From: Sympetrum striolatum
Taxonomy: Eukaryota; Arthropoda; Insecta; Odonata; Libellulidae
DNA: 64,000 nt
Assembly: GCA_947579665.1 (NCBI GenBank)
Contig: OX388349.1
Location: 73,846,841 to 73,910,840, forward strand
Direction of reading: 5' to 3'
The number at the start of each line of letters is the position of its first letter. Position 1 is the first letter of the stretch. A program made the translations under genes and the position numbers. Under the pieces are notes generated by a model. The model did not search any database. It saw only the letters and a program-made list of their open reading frames with translations, and had not been told where the DNA came from. Below are positions 30,556 through 42,989 of this stretch, in pieces.

Positions 30556-32233
30556 TAAAAAAATCTGATGTGGCCAACACATGACTTTCTCCGTAATTAT
30601 TGAAAACAGAAGCCTATGCCGGTAATATATAAATAACTCCAAAACAATGACTGTTACTGGAAAATGTTTCATACAAGCTTTGTAGTAAAAAAGATTATCT
30701 ATAACTTTGGTACACAATTGTATGTACCTACATTGCATTCTGACAGATAAGTATGAAAAACTTCGATTTCTGGATAAACAACAACTTCCAGTTAACCATT
30801 ATTCATAAATAACTCCTAAACAATCAGTGTTACGAAAAAATGTTTCATATAAAAGTTGTAGTAAAATACATTATCTATAACTTTTTTACAAAAATGTATA
30901 TACCTACATTGCATTTTGACAGAGATATGTATGAAACACTTCCATTTCTGGATAAACAACAACTTCCGGTTAACCATTATTCAAGAATAACTCCTAAACA
31001 ATCAGTGTTACGAAAAAATGTTTCATATAAAAGTTGTATTAACGTACATTATTTACAACTTTTGTGTGTGAATGTATATACCTATATTGTAGTTTTATAG
31101 AGATATTTAAGAAACTAAATTTTGTTCCGGATAAACCGCAACTTCCGGTTAAGCGATATTAACCAAAAACTAATCAACTTTTGGCATTCTTAGGAAAATT
31201 CTAAATATGAATTTTGAAAATGATCGGTTAATTGATTTTTAAGATAGAGCGCCCACAAACCTTTTAACCACAGACAGACATGTTCAGGAAAATAGCGAAA
31301 ACGTGCTCTATGGGCCGCAAAACATCTATTTCCGTGTGTGTGTGTGTGTGTGTGTATGTGTGTGTGTGATAGTGGGCGCTCTAACGTGAAAACTATTAGT
31401 CGTATCAACACCAAACTTCATATATAGTACTGTGGTGTGTGCTGTCAGAGTTGATTAGTTTTTGGAGTAAATCGGTCAACCGGAAGTCGAGCTTTATTCA
31501 TTAAAGCTCATTTCCGGTTTTCAAAATATCTCCATAAATATGATATATACGTGTGTTGTATTACTTATAAAAGTTTCAGATAATGTAATTCATTATAACT
31601 TTTGTATTTAACATATTTTTGTATCACCGGTTGATTAGGAGTTATTCGTGAAATACCGATAAACCGGAAGAAGATGATTATGCACTTTGTGGGCGCTGTA
31701 ACATGAAAACAATTTGTCGATTCAACACCAAATTTCATATATAGTACTTTTATTACAGTCGTTAGAGTTGATTAGTTTTTCGAGTAAATCGGTCAACCGG
31801 AAGTCGAGCTTCATTCTTCAAAGCTCATTTCCGGTTTTCAAAATATCTCCATAAATATGCTATTTAGGTATATACTATTATTAATAAATGTTTTAGAAAA
31901 TTTAATATACTATAACTTTTGATTGAAACATATTTTTGTATCATTGATTGTTTAGGAGTTATTCATGAAATACTGATAAACCGGAAGTTGCTGATTGTGT
32001 ACTTAGTGGGCGCTCTGGGCTCTATGGGCGAAAGGCCAAATTCATCTTTTTTCATTGAGCATGTCCCGAAAAACATTATTTATAATGTTTGTGACGTAAA
32101 AGATAATAATATATAAATAAATCACTCATCTTCTAAGTTTAGAAGGAATATAGAGTTCGAAATTACTGTCGTAGATAAATATTTACAGCTTATATATGGA
32201 GAAAGTCATGTGCTGGCCACATCAGATTTTTCC
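30556..32233. mobile_element. 1.68 kb inverted-repeat element with internal tandem repeats and TG tract
   Basis: Left end AAATCTGATGTGGCCAACAC then ATGACTTTCTCC. The right end is the complement, GGAGAAAGTCATGTGCTGGC then CACATCAGATTTTT. Inside, the left half has ~180 bp repeats beginning ACAATCAGTGTTACG (near 30640, 30817, 30996). The right half has ~315 bp repeats starting at GTGGGCGCT (31372, 31687, 32005). Several CTTCCGGTT / AACCGGAAG motifs are repeated. A (TG)n tract at 31333-31369 lies at the junction. No transposase frame. A second copy of the family is at 60765-61850. Confidence 0.7.
31333..31369 (+). repeat. (TG)n microsatellite
   Basis: Uninterrupted except for one TA. It sits immediately beside the GTGGGCGCT repeat start, as the (CA)n tract does in the second family member at 61.63 kb. 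Confidence 0.9.
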
Positions 32234-32466
32234 TTACTGTTAAGTGTACTGATTGAACTTTTTTATGAGGTTTATTTTATTATATTGTAGTTCTATGATT
32301 ATTACCTAATGGAGGTGTTCAGAGGAGATTCCCTTCGTTCTAGTATATGGAAGGGTTTCCCTCCCGTCTTTGGGCGAATCATTTTTATGTTCCCCTCAAA
32401 CGCTGCCACCTGGCTTGAAGACCAACTTGCAACGCAAACTTAAATAAATATACATCCTTCTATATA

Positions 32467-32631
32467 CAGTGAAATCTAGACCTAACGTTTTCTGCTGGAC
32501 CAAGGGAAATCGACTGTAGATGCGGAAAAACGTAAGATGCGGAAAACAAAGGGTGTAGTTGGGACCTCAAAATTTTAACCTAGGTGCTGGAAAAACGTTA
32601 TAAACGAAAACGTTAGATTGGGATTTCACTG
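32467..32631. mobile_element. 165 bp TA-flanked MITE (pogo/mariner type)
   Basis: Terminal repeats CAGTGAAATC..CTAACGTTTTC and, in complement, CAGTGAAATC..ATCTAACGTTTTCG are flanked by TA at 32465-32466 and 32632-32633. The interior repeats related words (GGAAAAACGT, CGGAAAAC). It has no coding capacity. Confidence 0.85.
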
Positions 32632-32639
32632 TATATCTA

Positions 32640-34500
32640 GAACGTATATTGTATTGTAATTCACTGCCACCAGTTCCTGCGCCTACCTGTAGCGATATGC
32701 ATAACAATAATAAATATAATATTTCCCCATCTCCCCTCTTTTTTCCCTCTCGTATGACGTCATCCGCCACTATTTCATGAATTGACTATATCTTACGTTA
32801 ACTGAAAGCTTCATCTTTGCGGCTGTGATAATATAAAAGCTGAGTGAGTGACGAATATGTATATTGGACATTCCCTCGAATGCAAGTAAACGTTTTATCC
32901 ATAGGGTCATTAGGTAGCCCTTGAAATAATGACGAGAAAAGTTGGTATAATTATCACAGTTTCCACACAATTTGTGTGGAAAGTATACCAAGTATTATCT
33001 TCATTATTTCAATGGATTTCCACAAAATAACGCCTGATCATCTAGATTTCATTAGGTAGCCCTTCTTGTAAATGTCATTATCAAGAATAATGCTTTCATC
33101 AAGTATTCTGGCTTATCAAAATTCCAAAGGAAAACTAACTCACCTACTAAGTAAGGAAGCTAACCCCTCACCAAAGATTTTAGTAGCTAATGAGGTAGCG
33201 GTTGCGTATACAACCTGACTTCCTGTAATTTACCTTCTTCAATTTTTATTGGGTCAATTAGCAAAAATTATTTGCTAATCAATAATGAGGGGAGAGTTTT
33301 TAGTGACTCCAAGAGGAAAGAGATTCAAAACTTTGCACCTCCTCTCGCCTCAAAAAATATTTAAACGAATCGAAAATCTTTACTTCGAGACCTAATAGTC
33401 CTTGTAAATATATTTCTTCCAAAAACTGGTCTTTCGAATAGAATTTTGTACGACAAATGATTCGTAGAAAAAAGGAGATCGAAGGACGCTCAATAGTTTC
33501 TGATAACACAATGATATTTTTTCCTTCTTTCATTCCAGTCGAATGTGAGTGTCCGGTCTTTAATCTTAGGAATATTTTTTTAAGATCTTGAACCAATGTA
33601 ACCAGAATTTTACACAGTAGAGAGTGGAAAATTATTTCGTGAAAATGAATGAATTGCAATTCATTGAAGTGACCGAGAGATTGAGAAAGTCCAGCTCTAT
33701 TGAATTCTATAGTTTGAATTCGAATATCCGCCCCTATTACGAATTTAGGTTGGAATTGAGGTTTACTAGGCCAAAAGGAGGGCAAAGTGCTTTGCCTCAT
33801 TGAAAACAATAACAAGTCCATATGAGTTCATGACAACGACCACATAGAATAACAGCCATTTTATTCATTTAATATAATCGCTGTAATTTGGTAACCACGT
33901 GGCAACGATCGAGAGTTCCATATCAACACAATTTGTCCGGAATTCAGCCGAGGACGGGAGGAAACTCCCCAAAAACCTCCAAAATTATATCAACTCGATT
34001 TCCAGATTTCGCACAAAATACAATGTGTGTAACTTTTCATATCTACCGAAGTGTGCTTAAATATTTCGGCTTACTAAGCATTCCCTATTATAAAATAAGA
34101 AAGGGAATGGGATATTTTTCCAGTTTAGATAACCAGGAGAGAAATTTGCTTATAAATATATGCCACTTACAACAAAGAAAATAAAAATAGATCCATTTAC
34201 ACAAAATGCGAACGCCCAAAGGCATAGTTTCTATGTTAGGCAATTGTCTGCTTAAAGACTTAGTTTTCTTCCCACTTTTTTCTTTTGCATTCACATTTAT
34301 TAATCCTTAATTAAATCTCAATTTGTTAATACTACTAGTAGTTTAAACTACGGATCGATATGTGTTTATAAACTCTATTCTCAATATACTGTTTATTCAT
34401 TCATTTTTTATCTTTATGTATTCAACTCGATGAATTTCGATCGCTATAAATCACTCAATATTTCATGTGTACTTTTAAAGCCAATATGCTTCGTAAACCA
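32640..34500. other. no confidently supported gene
   Basis: Mostly AT-rich. CATTAGGTAGCCCTT occurs twice (32906 and 33049). The only long frame is the minus-strand one listed separately. Confidence 0.35.
33300..33821 (-). CDS. unrecognised 173-codon open frame
   Basis: The longest minus-strand frame outside transposon remnants. The predicted protein is rich in Phe, Leu, Ile and Ser. It has no recognisable motif, signal peptide pattern or splice context, and no neighbouring exon supports it. A frame this long can arise by chance in 64 kb of AT-rich DNA. I list it only because it is intact. Confidence 0.12.
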   Translation of the reverse strand: MDLLLFSMRQSTLPSFWPSKPQFQPKFVIGADIRIQTIEFNRAGLSQSLGHFNELQFIHFHEIIFHSLLCKILVTLVQDLKKIFLRLKTGHSHSTGMKEGKNIIVLSETIERPSISFFLRIICRTKFYSKDQFLEEIYLQGLLGLEVKIFDSFKYFLRREEVQSFESLSSWSH

Positions 34501-34581
34501 GTCCTCTCTACAGGTGGCCTATGCCAGAGTGGGTGACGAACCAACAGACATTAGACTGGTACCACCATTATACCTTGAATA

Positions 34582-34640
34582 CAGTGGCGCAGCCAGTATT
34601 TGCCAATGGGAGGTGGGGGGTGGGGGTCCAAGGCTGCCGA
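34582..34640 (+). repeat. hAT-like terminal fragment
   Basis: CAGTGGCGCAGCCAG followed by a G-rich run (GGGAGGTGGGGGGTGGGGG). CAGTGGCGYAGCCAGG with a G-rich follow-on is a common transposon end in animal genomes, from memory. No partner end was found, so it is truncated. Confidence 0.4.
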
Positions 34641-34644
34641 AAAA

Positions 34645-35230
34645 AAACTAAAAAGATGCCTACCTTACAGGGGCTGGTATATTCATGCCCGGTACTTACT
34701 ACAATATATTTCAATTCTTTCAAAAATTAAATGCATTGAAAACTAGAGGAGTTAAAAGCTTATGTGGCAAACTTATTAAACTTTCCAAGATAGTAGTTTA
34801 CATAGGCGAACTATTGGAAACTTATTATAAGTATTGTTTGGATACGTCCAATATCTATTAAAAAGTCGTTTTTTCTTTGCTGAAGATTTTCAGTATTTTG
34901 GATAAAATCTTTCCGAGTCCCGAGTCTTTGAGAGTTTCAAGAGACTGCCAAGCGTTAGAAGGAAAAAAATAGTTACGTTAATTTGGCTAGTGATAGAAAA
35001 CGTAACATCCACTCATTAGAACCCCCACATTGGCGCGCTCATGCTTATTTGAATGTCTTTCGTTATTATAATACATCATCAGCAGATTTTGGAATTTAAT
35101 TGAATTGTCACCAGCCCAGTAAACACCATCAATGTATAAAAATAATGATATGGAATATATGTACAGCTTATTGCACAAGGTTTATACACGCCGTGCTAGA
35201 ATTTCGCTAAAGGAATTTGAAGTTAATTAG
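34645..35230. other. no supported gene or repeat
   Basis: AT-rich sequence without recognisable content. Confidence 0.35.
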
Positions 35231-35236
35231 ATTTGA

Positions 35237-35418
35237 TAAGTAAGTAGTTACCAATATTCCAAAAACCATCAAAAATTGATATCCACCGAAGTACATTTCG
35301 CTGTCCTAGCCAACAGCATCTTCAAGGTGACAAAGGAGAATGTTTCTCCTTTGAGTATTGTATTAGTAGAATTGTAGTACTCCTTTGGGTATTTGGAATA
35401 TTGGTAACTACTTACTCA
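35237..35418. repeat. foldback element with ~26 nt arms
   Basis: AGTAAGTAGTTACCAATATT..CCAAA on the left is complemented by TTTGG..AATATTGGTAACTACTTACT on the right. The interior has CATCTTCAAGGTGACAAAGG and a small AAGGAGAA/TTCTCCTT hairpin. The inward CATCTTCA word is shared with the foldbacks at 19981 and 59185. Confidence 0.65.
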
Positions 35419-35424
35419 TTTATA

Positions 35425-37365
35425 ACCATCCGCGAAAATCCTCTTGTTAGATTTGATAACTAAAATATTTGATCAAGAAGATAAGCTTTCAATTCAGTGA
35501 ATACCTAAGCTCAAAAATAATGAGAAAGCGTTCTCGAAAACTATGATTTTTAATTCAAACCAAGAATTAAAATTTTTAAATAAGAAAATCACAGATAAAG
35601 TTTCCATGAACTGTTCATGAGCAATCCGTAAAAAGGAATCCATGCGGGAATAATAGAATGTGCTCGTGTCCTTCAATATACTTCTAAGAATAGCTTTCGA
35701 ATTCGAAATTTTCCCTATTTTCCAATGAATAATCCAATATCCAAGCCAGATGACTGACTCATGTGAGACTGTTAGCCTTTTTAGCTGAATTGCACGAATT
35801 ATCTACTCGAGTTTTCTCAGGAGTTACTTTATCCGTTGTTTTTTTAAAATTACCGCCTCTTCTAATAAACATAAAATCTATTAAATAAGATAAAATTTTT
35901 TGATAGGGGTACAATTAAGCCTGATTTCGTTTTTTATGTATTAGCTAAGTATTCAATTGAATGCGTCAAATACCGAACATAAAAAATTCGGCTGCATTAA
36001 AAAATACTGTAGACTCTTGATTATAGTTGATATTATTATTGGATTTGCAGAATTAAAGTTACATACCGAGATTTAAAAAATGAAGACGTTAACTTACAAT
36101 TATTTTGACTAAGTAATAGTTAGGTGGTTTAACCAGCAGAGACCTGATGTAAACCCAGTCTTACGCACTGAGTGTTCAAATAAAACAAAAGTTTTTCATG
36201 AATTGAAATTTTGAAAGGGCATTACATGACCACGTGGTTGACAGGATAAGTCATGAGATTCGTGGGATTCTATCGCCAGAGAAAAAGTTGACCGTATCGA
36301 AAAGGAAGCTGAAGAATTCAAGTCACAGTTTTAATAGTTTATCAAATTTATTCCAAGTCTTCAAGTAACAGTTCCGATAAATCTGTGCGTACCTTATGCG
36401 CACAATACCTTTAAGCTGACTGATTTGCAGCCAAAATGGTATATTATTAATAAAATATATCATTTTATTAATAATTATATATTATAATAATACATATAAT
36501 TATTTTCGTAAATATACTGCAAATTAACAGGTAATCATAAAATAAGGACCGGTATATTTTCTAACATCCCGAGTAATGAAGAGTCTACTGTACAGACTTA
36601 ATTGTCCAGAATACTTAACAAAGGAACTTTCCTTTGGAATTGTTGCTAAACTCGTCTTGAGATGTGCCCTCTGATAACAGCCCTAAAATAAGACAATCCT
36701 AATTGATGCATTTAATAATTGTCACTCCACAAAAAAACACATAGCCATTAACTTACATTTTTCCGATTGAGGTCTTGAGCTACTAGAGGACTGTGAAAAA
36801 AAAATTCGAATGTCCTTCTGTACCTTATGAAATCCAAACTAAACACCCCTTCGAACTGTTCACTGTCAATTCATCAAAAGCACTACTTACAAGCCTAGCT
36901 TTGCATCCATTAAAACAGTCACACGCAGAAGATCTAACTGAGCGTTTTATCAATCCGTTTGTCTCTCAAACGTGGCCTTAATCTCTGTTTTCAGGGTGTA
37001 GGTTTCGAATTATTTCGCCAATGTTCCCTTGTACTTTTGCGAGGAGAAAATAAATCAGCAATTTTGAATGTTTTTCATGGGAATCTCATCTTACGGTGTG
37101 AGTCATCTAACTAAAGGATAGGCTTAAGAAGTGCACGCGTTGGACATAGTGAGCGAAAGGCTCGTATATCGTATATTAGAAGAAAAATTCAAAGGATAAA
37201 TTTATTAAATAAGTTCAGAGAAATTACGTTTTCAGATAATGTAACCGATATAATGCGACCCCCCTGTTATATTGGCCGTGCTGATACTGCCCGAAAGATT
37301 AGGGTAATAGATGCTAAAACGAATCGTTTCAAAAATTCATTTTTATGCAACCGTTTAGGAAAATA
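35425..37365. other. no supported gene or repeat
   Basis: AT-rich unique-looking DNA. Short frames at 35494-35676 and 36793-36981 have no recognisable motif. Confidence 0.35.
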
Positions 37366-37370
37366 GAGTC

Positions 37371-37445
37371 AAGGTGCTTGCACCCCCTGCCATACACCGA
37401 AAGGTGGCTTGCAGGGTTCTTACATAGACATATCGATGCTGGCTC
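37371..37445 (-). repeat. LINE-like 3' tail fragment, inverted copy
   Basis: The complement reads CCCTGCAAGCCACCTTTCGG then TGTATGGCAGGGGGTGC, matching the fragment at 20476-20545. No associated coding sequence. Confidence 0.5.
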
Positions 37446-40400
37446 TAGGCTTGCTCTGCTACCAAAAACATCATCTTAGCTGAAATAAGAGCCATATTTA
37501 CGGGAATGCAAAGCTTTCGCCGAATTTATCAAGCTAACACATGACTAGTAGTGTACCTCTAAGACTTGCGTGATGATTGGGGTTTTGAAGTCTTCAGCAG
37601 AAAAAAAGCACAGAGCAAATCATAGGGAGGGACTCTTGTGGGAGGTTTGAACCCCTAAGCCTAAATTTGATAAAATATACTTGTTAGTATAATTTATCAA
37701 GTTTATTTACTCTTCCTTTGATCCGTACCAGTGCATTTACTTTTATAATTTACTGGGCAATCACTGATTAGGCAAGTGCACACATAATTTAAGGGAATAC
37801 GGGATAGGGATGCGATACGGGAATATCGTCCGTTTAAAGCAAATTCAAATCAAAAGAAACGGCTTAGATACATATATTCACTGAAGGGAAAGAATAGCTC
37901 ACGAAAAAGTAAAATAGGGTCTTTGAATCAGTCTACATAATAATTTTGATAAGGACAAAAGCCTAGGAAATCAGTCCTAATGGAGATAAACTTGCGGACC
38001 AAAGCGTCATCACCTCAAATAAAGGTTTCGATTCCCGTGGGAGGAAGGGGCAGTAAGTGAACGGCATTGGAAAGAGGGATCCCACGAGAGAGGCGAAAGA
38101 GAGAGTGGATAAAGTTATCGCAGCGGAGAATGGGGAAGAAAATGTATTGGTAAAGTAGTTTACACGGTGATTTTGTGGCTTCGGGAATCATTGGAGTCGG
38201 AAAAAGAGAAATGAGAGATTCTCGTATTTCCTGAAACCTCTGTTGTTTAAGGAGAATGAAAAACTACCTCTCGGATAACCAACGCCAGCGCTCTTTCCTT
38301 CAAGATCCATCCGATCGCGAATTACAACTTAATTTAACGCTTCGAAGTAACTAATTAGGGTTTTGAAGGATTTACCTCCTTAAAGCGATTATAACTTGGA
38401 TCTTAGAAATAATTTCAAGGGTTTCCTTTCCGAGAATTTATTTTTAAATGATCTGGTTGTATTGAATTGAAACATCCTCGGCTACGATTCAAAACTAGCA
38501 ATTCCACAACTTCATAATTTTGCCCTAAAGAAACATCGGCCTTCCTTAGACAACTCTCCTATCATTCAAACTATCCGAGATAAAAACAAGTCTGTTCACA
38601 ATACCACTCATATATGATCCACTTTAAGTTCGCCTACTACGCCTGTAGACAATATATTTATCATTTATCTAGCAGGGCATATGATGATCCAGATTACTTG
38701 CTATCAATATCAATCACATCATTACTCAACAAGAACTCAATGACCTAGTCAGAGACCTAAATCATTCACAAGGAAAATCTGAACTGCTCGCTTCACGACC
38801 ACAACAACGGAATCTGCCAGAAGATGGTGTTAAATTCATTCCGTTGATGGCAAAGTAAATTTGAAATCTTTTTCACTTCTTATATTAACATTGTTTGTCG
38901 TAATAATGTACTTGGTTTGTTTGAAGAATTGGGCAATGATCATAATACAGAAAAGTGGAGACTTTTTACCGTTTCATTCAAGCTTAGTTTAAAGGCAGTA
39001 CTACAACAAGATTGAATGTGCATCCGTCTGTTCGTATAGCCTACAAGAAAGGATTTCATGAAACTATCTTGCCTGACTATGATAAATACAAGTGGAAGAT
39101 GTGTGGAGATTTGAAGGTACTGGGGCATTTACCTGGTATGCAGCAAGGTTACACTTAGCACTGCTGTTTCCGGTGTTTGTATACTATATCGGGTATATCT
39201 ATATTTGTATATCTATACTCGGGTAGGTATCAAACTAATCCTGAAGAATAATGCATCGTATTCGAAATACGTATCGAGTGCTCTCAAAAAGTGCGGTGTC
39301 CTGTCTTGTTTACTCGGAATACAGGGGAATGAGAAGAGGAACGCCCAAATAAGCGGCTATTACACATGGTATGTAATCCTGATGTCTCGCCGATCATGCA
39401 TTTCCACTTTTACCATTTGGCTCTGCCTTTTGACCTTCTTGTGGACACCCACGCAACGCCATATCACCAATATTCGTCATACAAAACATCCGATCGAGAA
39501 ACTTTACGTCAAGAGCTTTGGAATATTTTAGAATACACATAAGCCTATATACACTAAAGTATTTCAACATCCTTGACACCAATACATTCGTAAACGATGT
39601 ATGTTTGCGTATGTGCTAGGTTTATATCTTTGTGTGTTTGGGTTATAGTGTTTACTATGTGCGGGTATATTCTTATGTATGAAGTATTATAATACGTTGC
39701 CTTCAAGCTAGTTAGAACTCGAAGCAAACCTGAATTCTCAGATGATATGATTGTGGTTGACACTACTCTATAAGCTACGTGTAATCTAAAATATAAAATG
39801 TATGTAATCTGAGAAATGAATAATCTCCGGTTAAAACACTGAGGTAAAATTATATGAAAATTTTAATATTTATTTAACATCATCATCTGAAATGAGGGAA
39901 ACAAAACTTCAAAAAACAATTCAAAACTTCAGACATTAAAAAAATCGGTCCAAAATATGTTGATTAGAGAGAACTGCTAAAGAAGAATCTATTTTATAAT
40001 TATGTCCGTGTCGCTGTAAAAATCGTAATACTGAAAATGTGAATGGCCTGAAAAAAGGAGACTTTTAATATCAAATACCTACCTGAAATCCCATCACGGA
40101 AGTCAGGTTTACATTACTTTTCATATACTTATCTTGGAAAGCCAACTTACAAGTGTAAGAAGGGAGGAGATTGTTTTCACTTTTACTTCACTATTTAATA
40201 AATTTGTTGCATGATAAACACAATGGATGTTAGTTTCAACTTTTCGCTATACTGAAACCGATGTTTTTCATATGTTTATGATTGTTAAAAATCAATCTAA
40301 GTCAATATCGAAACTTTTTAAGTGATAGTGCTAAATACACCATTAGTATACTGTGAAAATGGATTATTTGGATCGTTGCTAAGTCATTGCTTATTGAGAA

Positions 40401-42780
40401 TTCATCCATTTTGAATGCAATGCATTTTCTGTCTACGCCGTACAAAATCCTAAATCTGCGGGAGAGAGCACCGAATCGAGATTTCGAGAGACTTCTTCAC
40501 AAACGTGTTAAATCGCTCCAATCTCATCATCAGATACGCTTGGACCGTGGCACAAAGTCGATCAACAACAACAAAGCAACTACACTGTAGCTTTGATAAC
40601 TAACTCTGGAGGTATAGTAAATCAATATAGCAATGAATTTAACCTTTAGAAATCCAGATAACAAGCTGTACCATTATAACCCCACCTCTTCTTGAGACAA
40701 CTCATTGGACCGATTCGCATAAAGAGAGGACTTCCTCCGACTGAGGCACCACAGTACACGGAGGTCTCTCTCGCGAGAGCAAACAGACGCACTAAAGACC
40801 CTCCGCCCCGCCGGCCCTGGGCAGACAAACACGCACATACGCATGCCTTGCGTGTTCCCTATATCTCTACGGGTAGGCGCGTGTTCGGACTACTCAACGA
40901 GACCGAGTAAAAAAGACCTCTTCATGTTTTCCTCAACCCTTCTCTTTCGTTCCCATTCGGGATAAACTTTCAATTCCGCAATTCGAGCTTTCGTATCTAA
41001 AGAATCGTTCTTTGTATCTATTGCCTCTACGAGGAGAGATATTTATGGGGATTTTTCGGAGAGATTTTCTCCAAATGGAAGTAGACGTCTATATTTTATA
41101 TGTTTTTATAACGTCGCTTATTTAAAGGGAAATTTCCTTTATTTATGTTATGTTGGATATTCTATATTCTTTCAATGATCGCGCAAGTGATTGATTGAAA
41201 CATAGCTGGAGAATGATACTTTTCTCTAATATTAAAGATGTTTAACTCCACTCGCTTTTCTTAAAGAATGCATTCATATTTTTACTCCTCGAAACTAGAA
41301 TGCTTAAAAAATAACACGTAAGTGAAGCGTATAAATTGTTTATGTCCTAGTACATTGTGAGGAACGATCAGCTGCGTTATCTCTTTAGGTTAACTCGCAA
41401 TAACTTCCATATAATCATCGCAAGGAGAAAGACTGAAGTAGAAGACAATAACAGACACATTCTATTCTTTGTGAGATTCAAAGAAACAGCATTGAATTAT
41501 TCAATTAATGAAGATACCGCGGTAGAACTCGAATTTATTGATGGAATTACCTTGTCAATATCGAAGCAATTAGGTGCTTACGATGCAGGCGGGCGAAAAT
41601 TCTTAATGATCATGATAGTAGATTATTATATAAGCATAAATACATAGATAAATCATGTTTCAGGGGTCCATAACTTAAGCAAGTAATTTAAAACAAGCTA
41701 TTATTTTGACTAAAACGTCTTTACCGATTAAACTTAATTCACACTTTCTCTCTTACCCAAGAATACTGTGAGTGGTAGGCACTATTCACTTGAATTTAAT
41801 GTAGATGTAGATGAATTTCTAGTATTGCCATCTAGTAGCAAACTTTGCAGTAAATTCAGTTTTTGATATGACGAACATTAACTTTTTTGGTATTTGTCAA
41901 CTATTATATCGTCAATTTTTGCAGTGAGGGCACATTATATCAACAGCGTATCTCGCTGGGATGATTTGCTTAAATTTATCGAGTAAGTTAATTAGAATCT
42001 TTTTAATTTCTCAAAGTAATATCTTTCCTAGGTTAAGAAGTATCTCAGCGGCACTTTTTCGTGACGATTTCCTCCATAGCATTCCGAAAGGGATTAACAG
42101 AAAGCAAAAGATATTATTACGTACGAGACTCGTTTGCTCTAAAACGGGAAATTTAAAACGGCGTAAAGTTTAATTTCTCTGTAAGAAAATTTCGAGCCCA
42201 ATTTATTGGTATTTGAGAATAAAAGAGGGAATCTTCCGCAATAACGTCAGCATCGTAATTTCATTTGAGGCTTTTATATGAGCCGAATGTAATTGGGAAG
42301 AAAGGAAAAGGCCGTTAAATACAGCTTTTTATGGAGCTATAATTCAGGCTGTTACTTGTTAGCTTTAAATGGTCAAAATGTTCCGTTGTTTGTAATGATT
42401 ATGTTCAGTAAATTGTATTATGCGCTGTAATTGTAGTTTAAAGAGACTGTAGAACAAGAAAACGAAACGCAGAAGTGATAAATGAAAGACCACAACTGTA
42501 TCTCCTTATAGTAAGAGAAACTGAAGTTTATAATTCAAAATTTAAGCTCTCTCAATGTGAATTCCCTGCATTTTCGGTAAGAATTTCTTTTCAACTTTAC
42601 CATACTCCTTGCGAACATAATTATCTCACGAAATAATCGCGATTAAACGATATGATTTAACCTAACTTCATTAGGTTAAAACGTTATATGTAATCATCAC
42701 TTCTTTCCCTCTTATTCCCATATATCTTGGGCTCGGCCGATGAATTTATTTATTTATTTAAACGCTGCATGTTGGTATTA
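37446..42780. other. long unassigned stretch
   Basis: No transposon ends or recognisable coding sequence. 40640-41060 is GC-richer (CCGCCCCGCCGGCCCTGGGC) and may be conserved unique DNA; overlapping short frames there have no known domain. Frames at 39205-39531 and 41357-41647 are open but unrecognised. TAGATGTAGATGAA at 41802 recalls the CATCTACATC word beside the LINE tail at 20.48 kb. Confidence 0.3.
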
Positions 42781-42789
42781 ATACCAGGT

Positions 42790-42983
42790 GGCAACGGTTG
42801 ATGATGATGAAGTTGGTTTTGCTAATGATTTGACTTTTACGGCCTGATGCCCTTCCTACGGCCAACCCTAAACGAGAAAATCGCACAAACACACACATCC
42901 ATTCCCTGATGAAAATCCTGATCAGCCGGGACTCGAACCTAGGGTTGGAGCAATAGCGCTAACCGCTCGGCCACCAAGGCCTA
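42790..42983 (-). mobile_element. tRNA-derived SINE
   Basis: On the minus strand it starts GGCCTTGGTGGCCGAGCGG with A-box TGGCCGAGCGG, continues through AGCGCTATTGC and B-box GGTTCGAGTCC at about 42924-42934, then a body with GGAAGGGCATCAGGCCGTAA. It ends in CTTCATCATCATCAACC. The head folds like a serine/leucine-type tRNA only in part. The GGGCATC..GGCCGTAAAA body and (ATC)n tail are typical of SINEs that borrow an RTE-type LINE tail. Confidence 0.88.
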
Positions 42984-42989
42984 CCATGT

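Noticed and set aside
33925..33990. Similarity of CCGAGGACGGGAGG..CTCCCC to the GC patch at 58.26 kb
   Set aside because: On close reading the two share only short GC-rich words without an alignable core.
34512..34581. Internal exon after CTCTCTACAG (VAYARVGDEPTDIRLVPP)
   Set aside because: It runs directly into a hAT-like terminal motif, has no donor at a sensible place, and the pyrimidine tract is weak.
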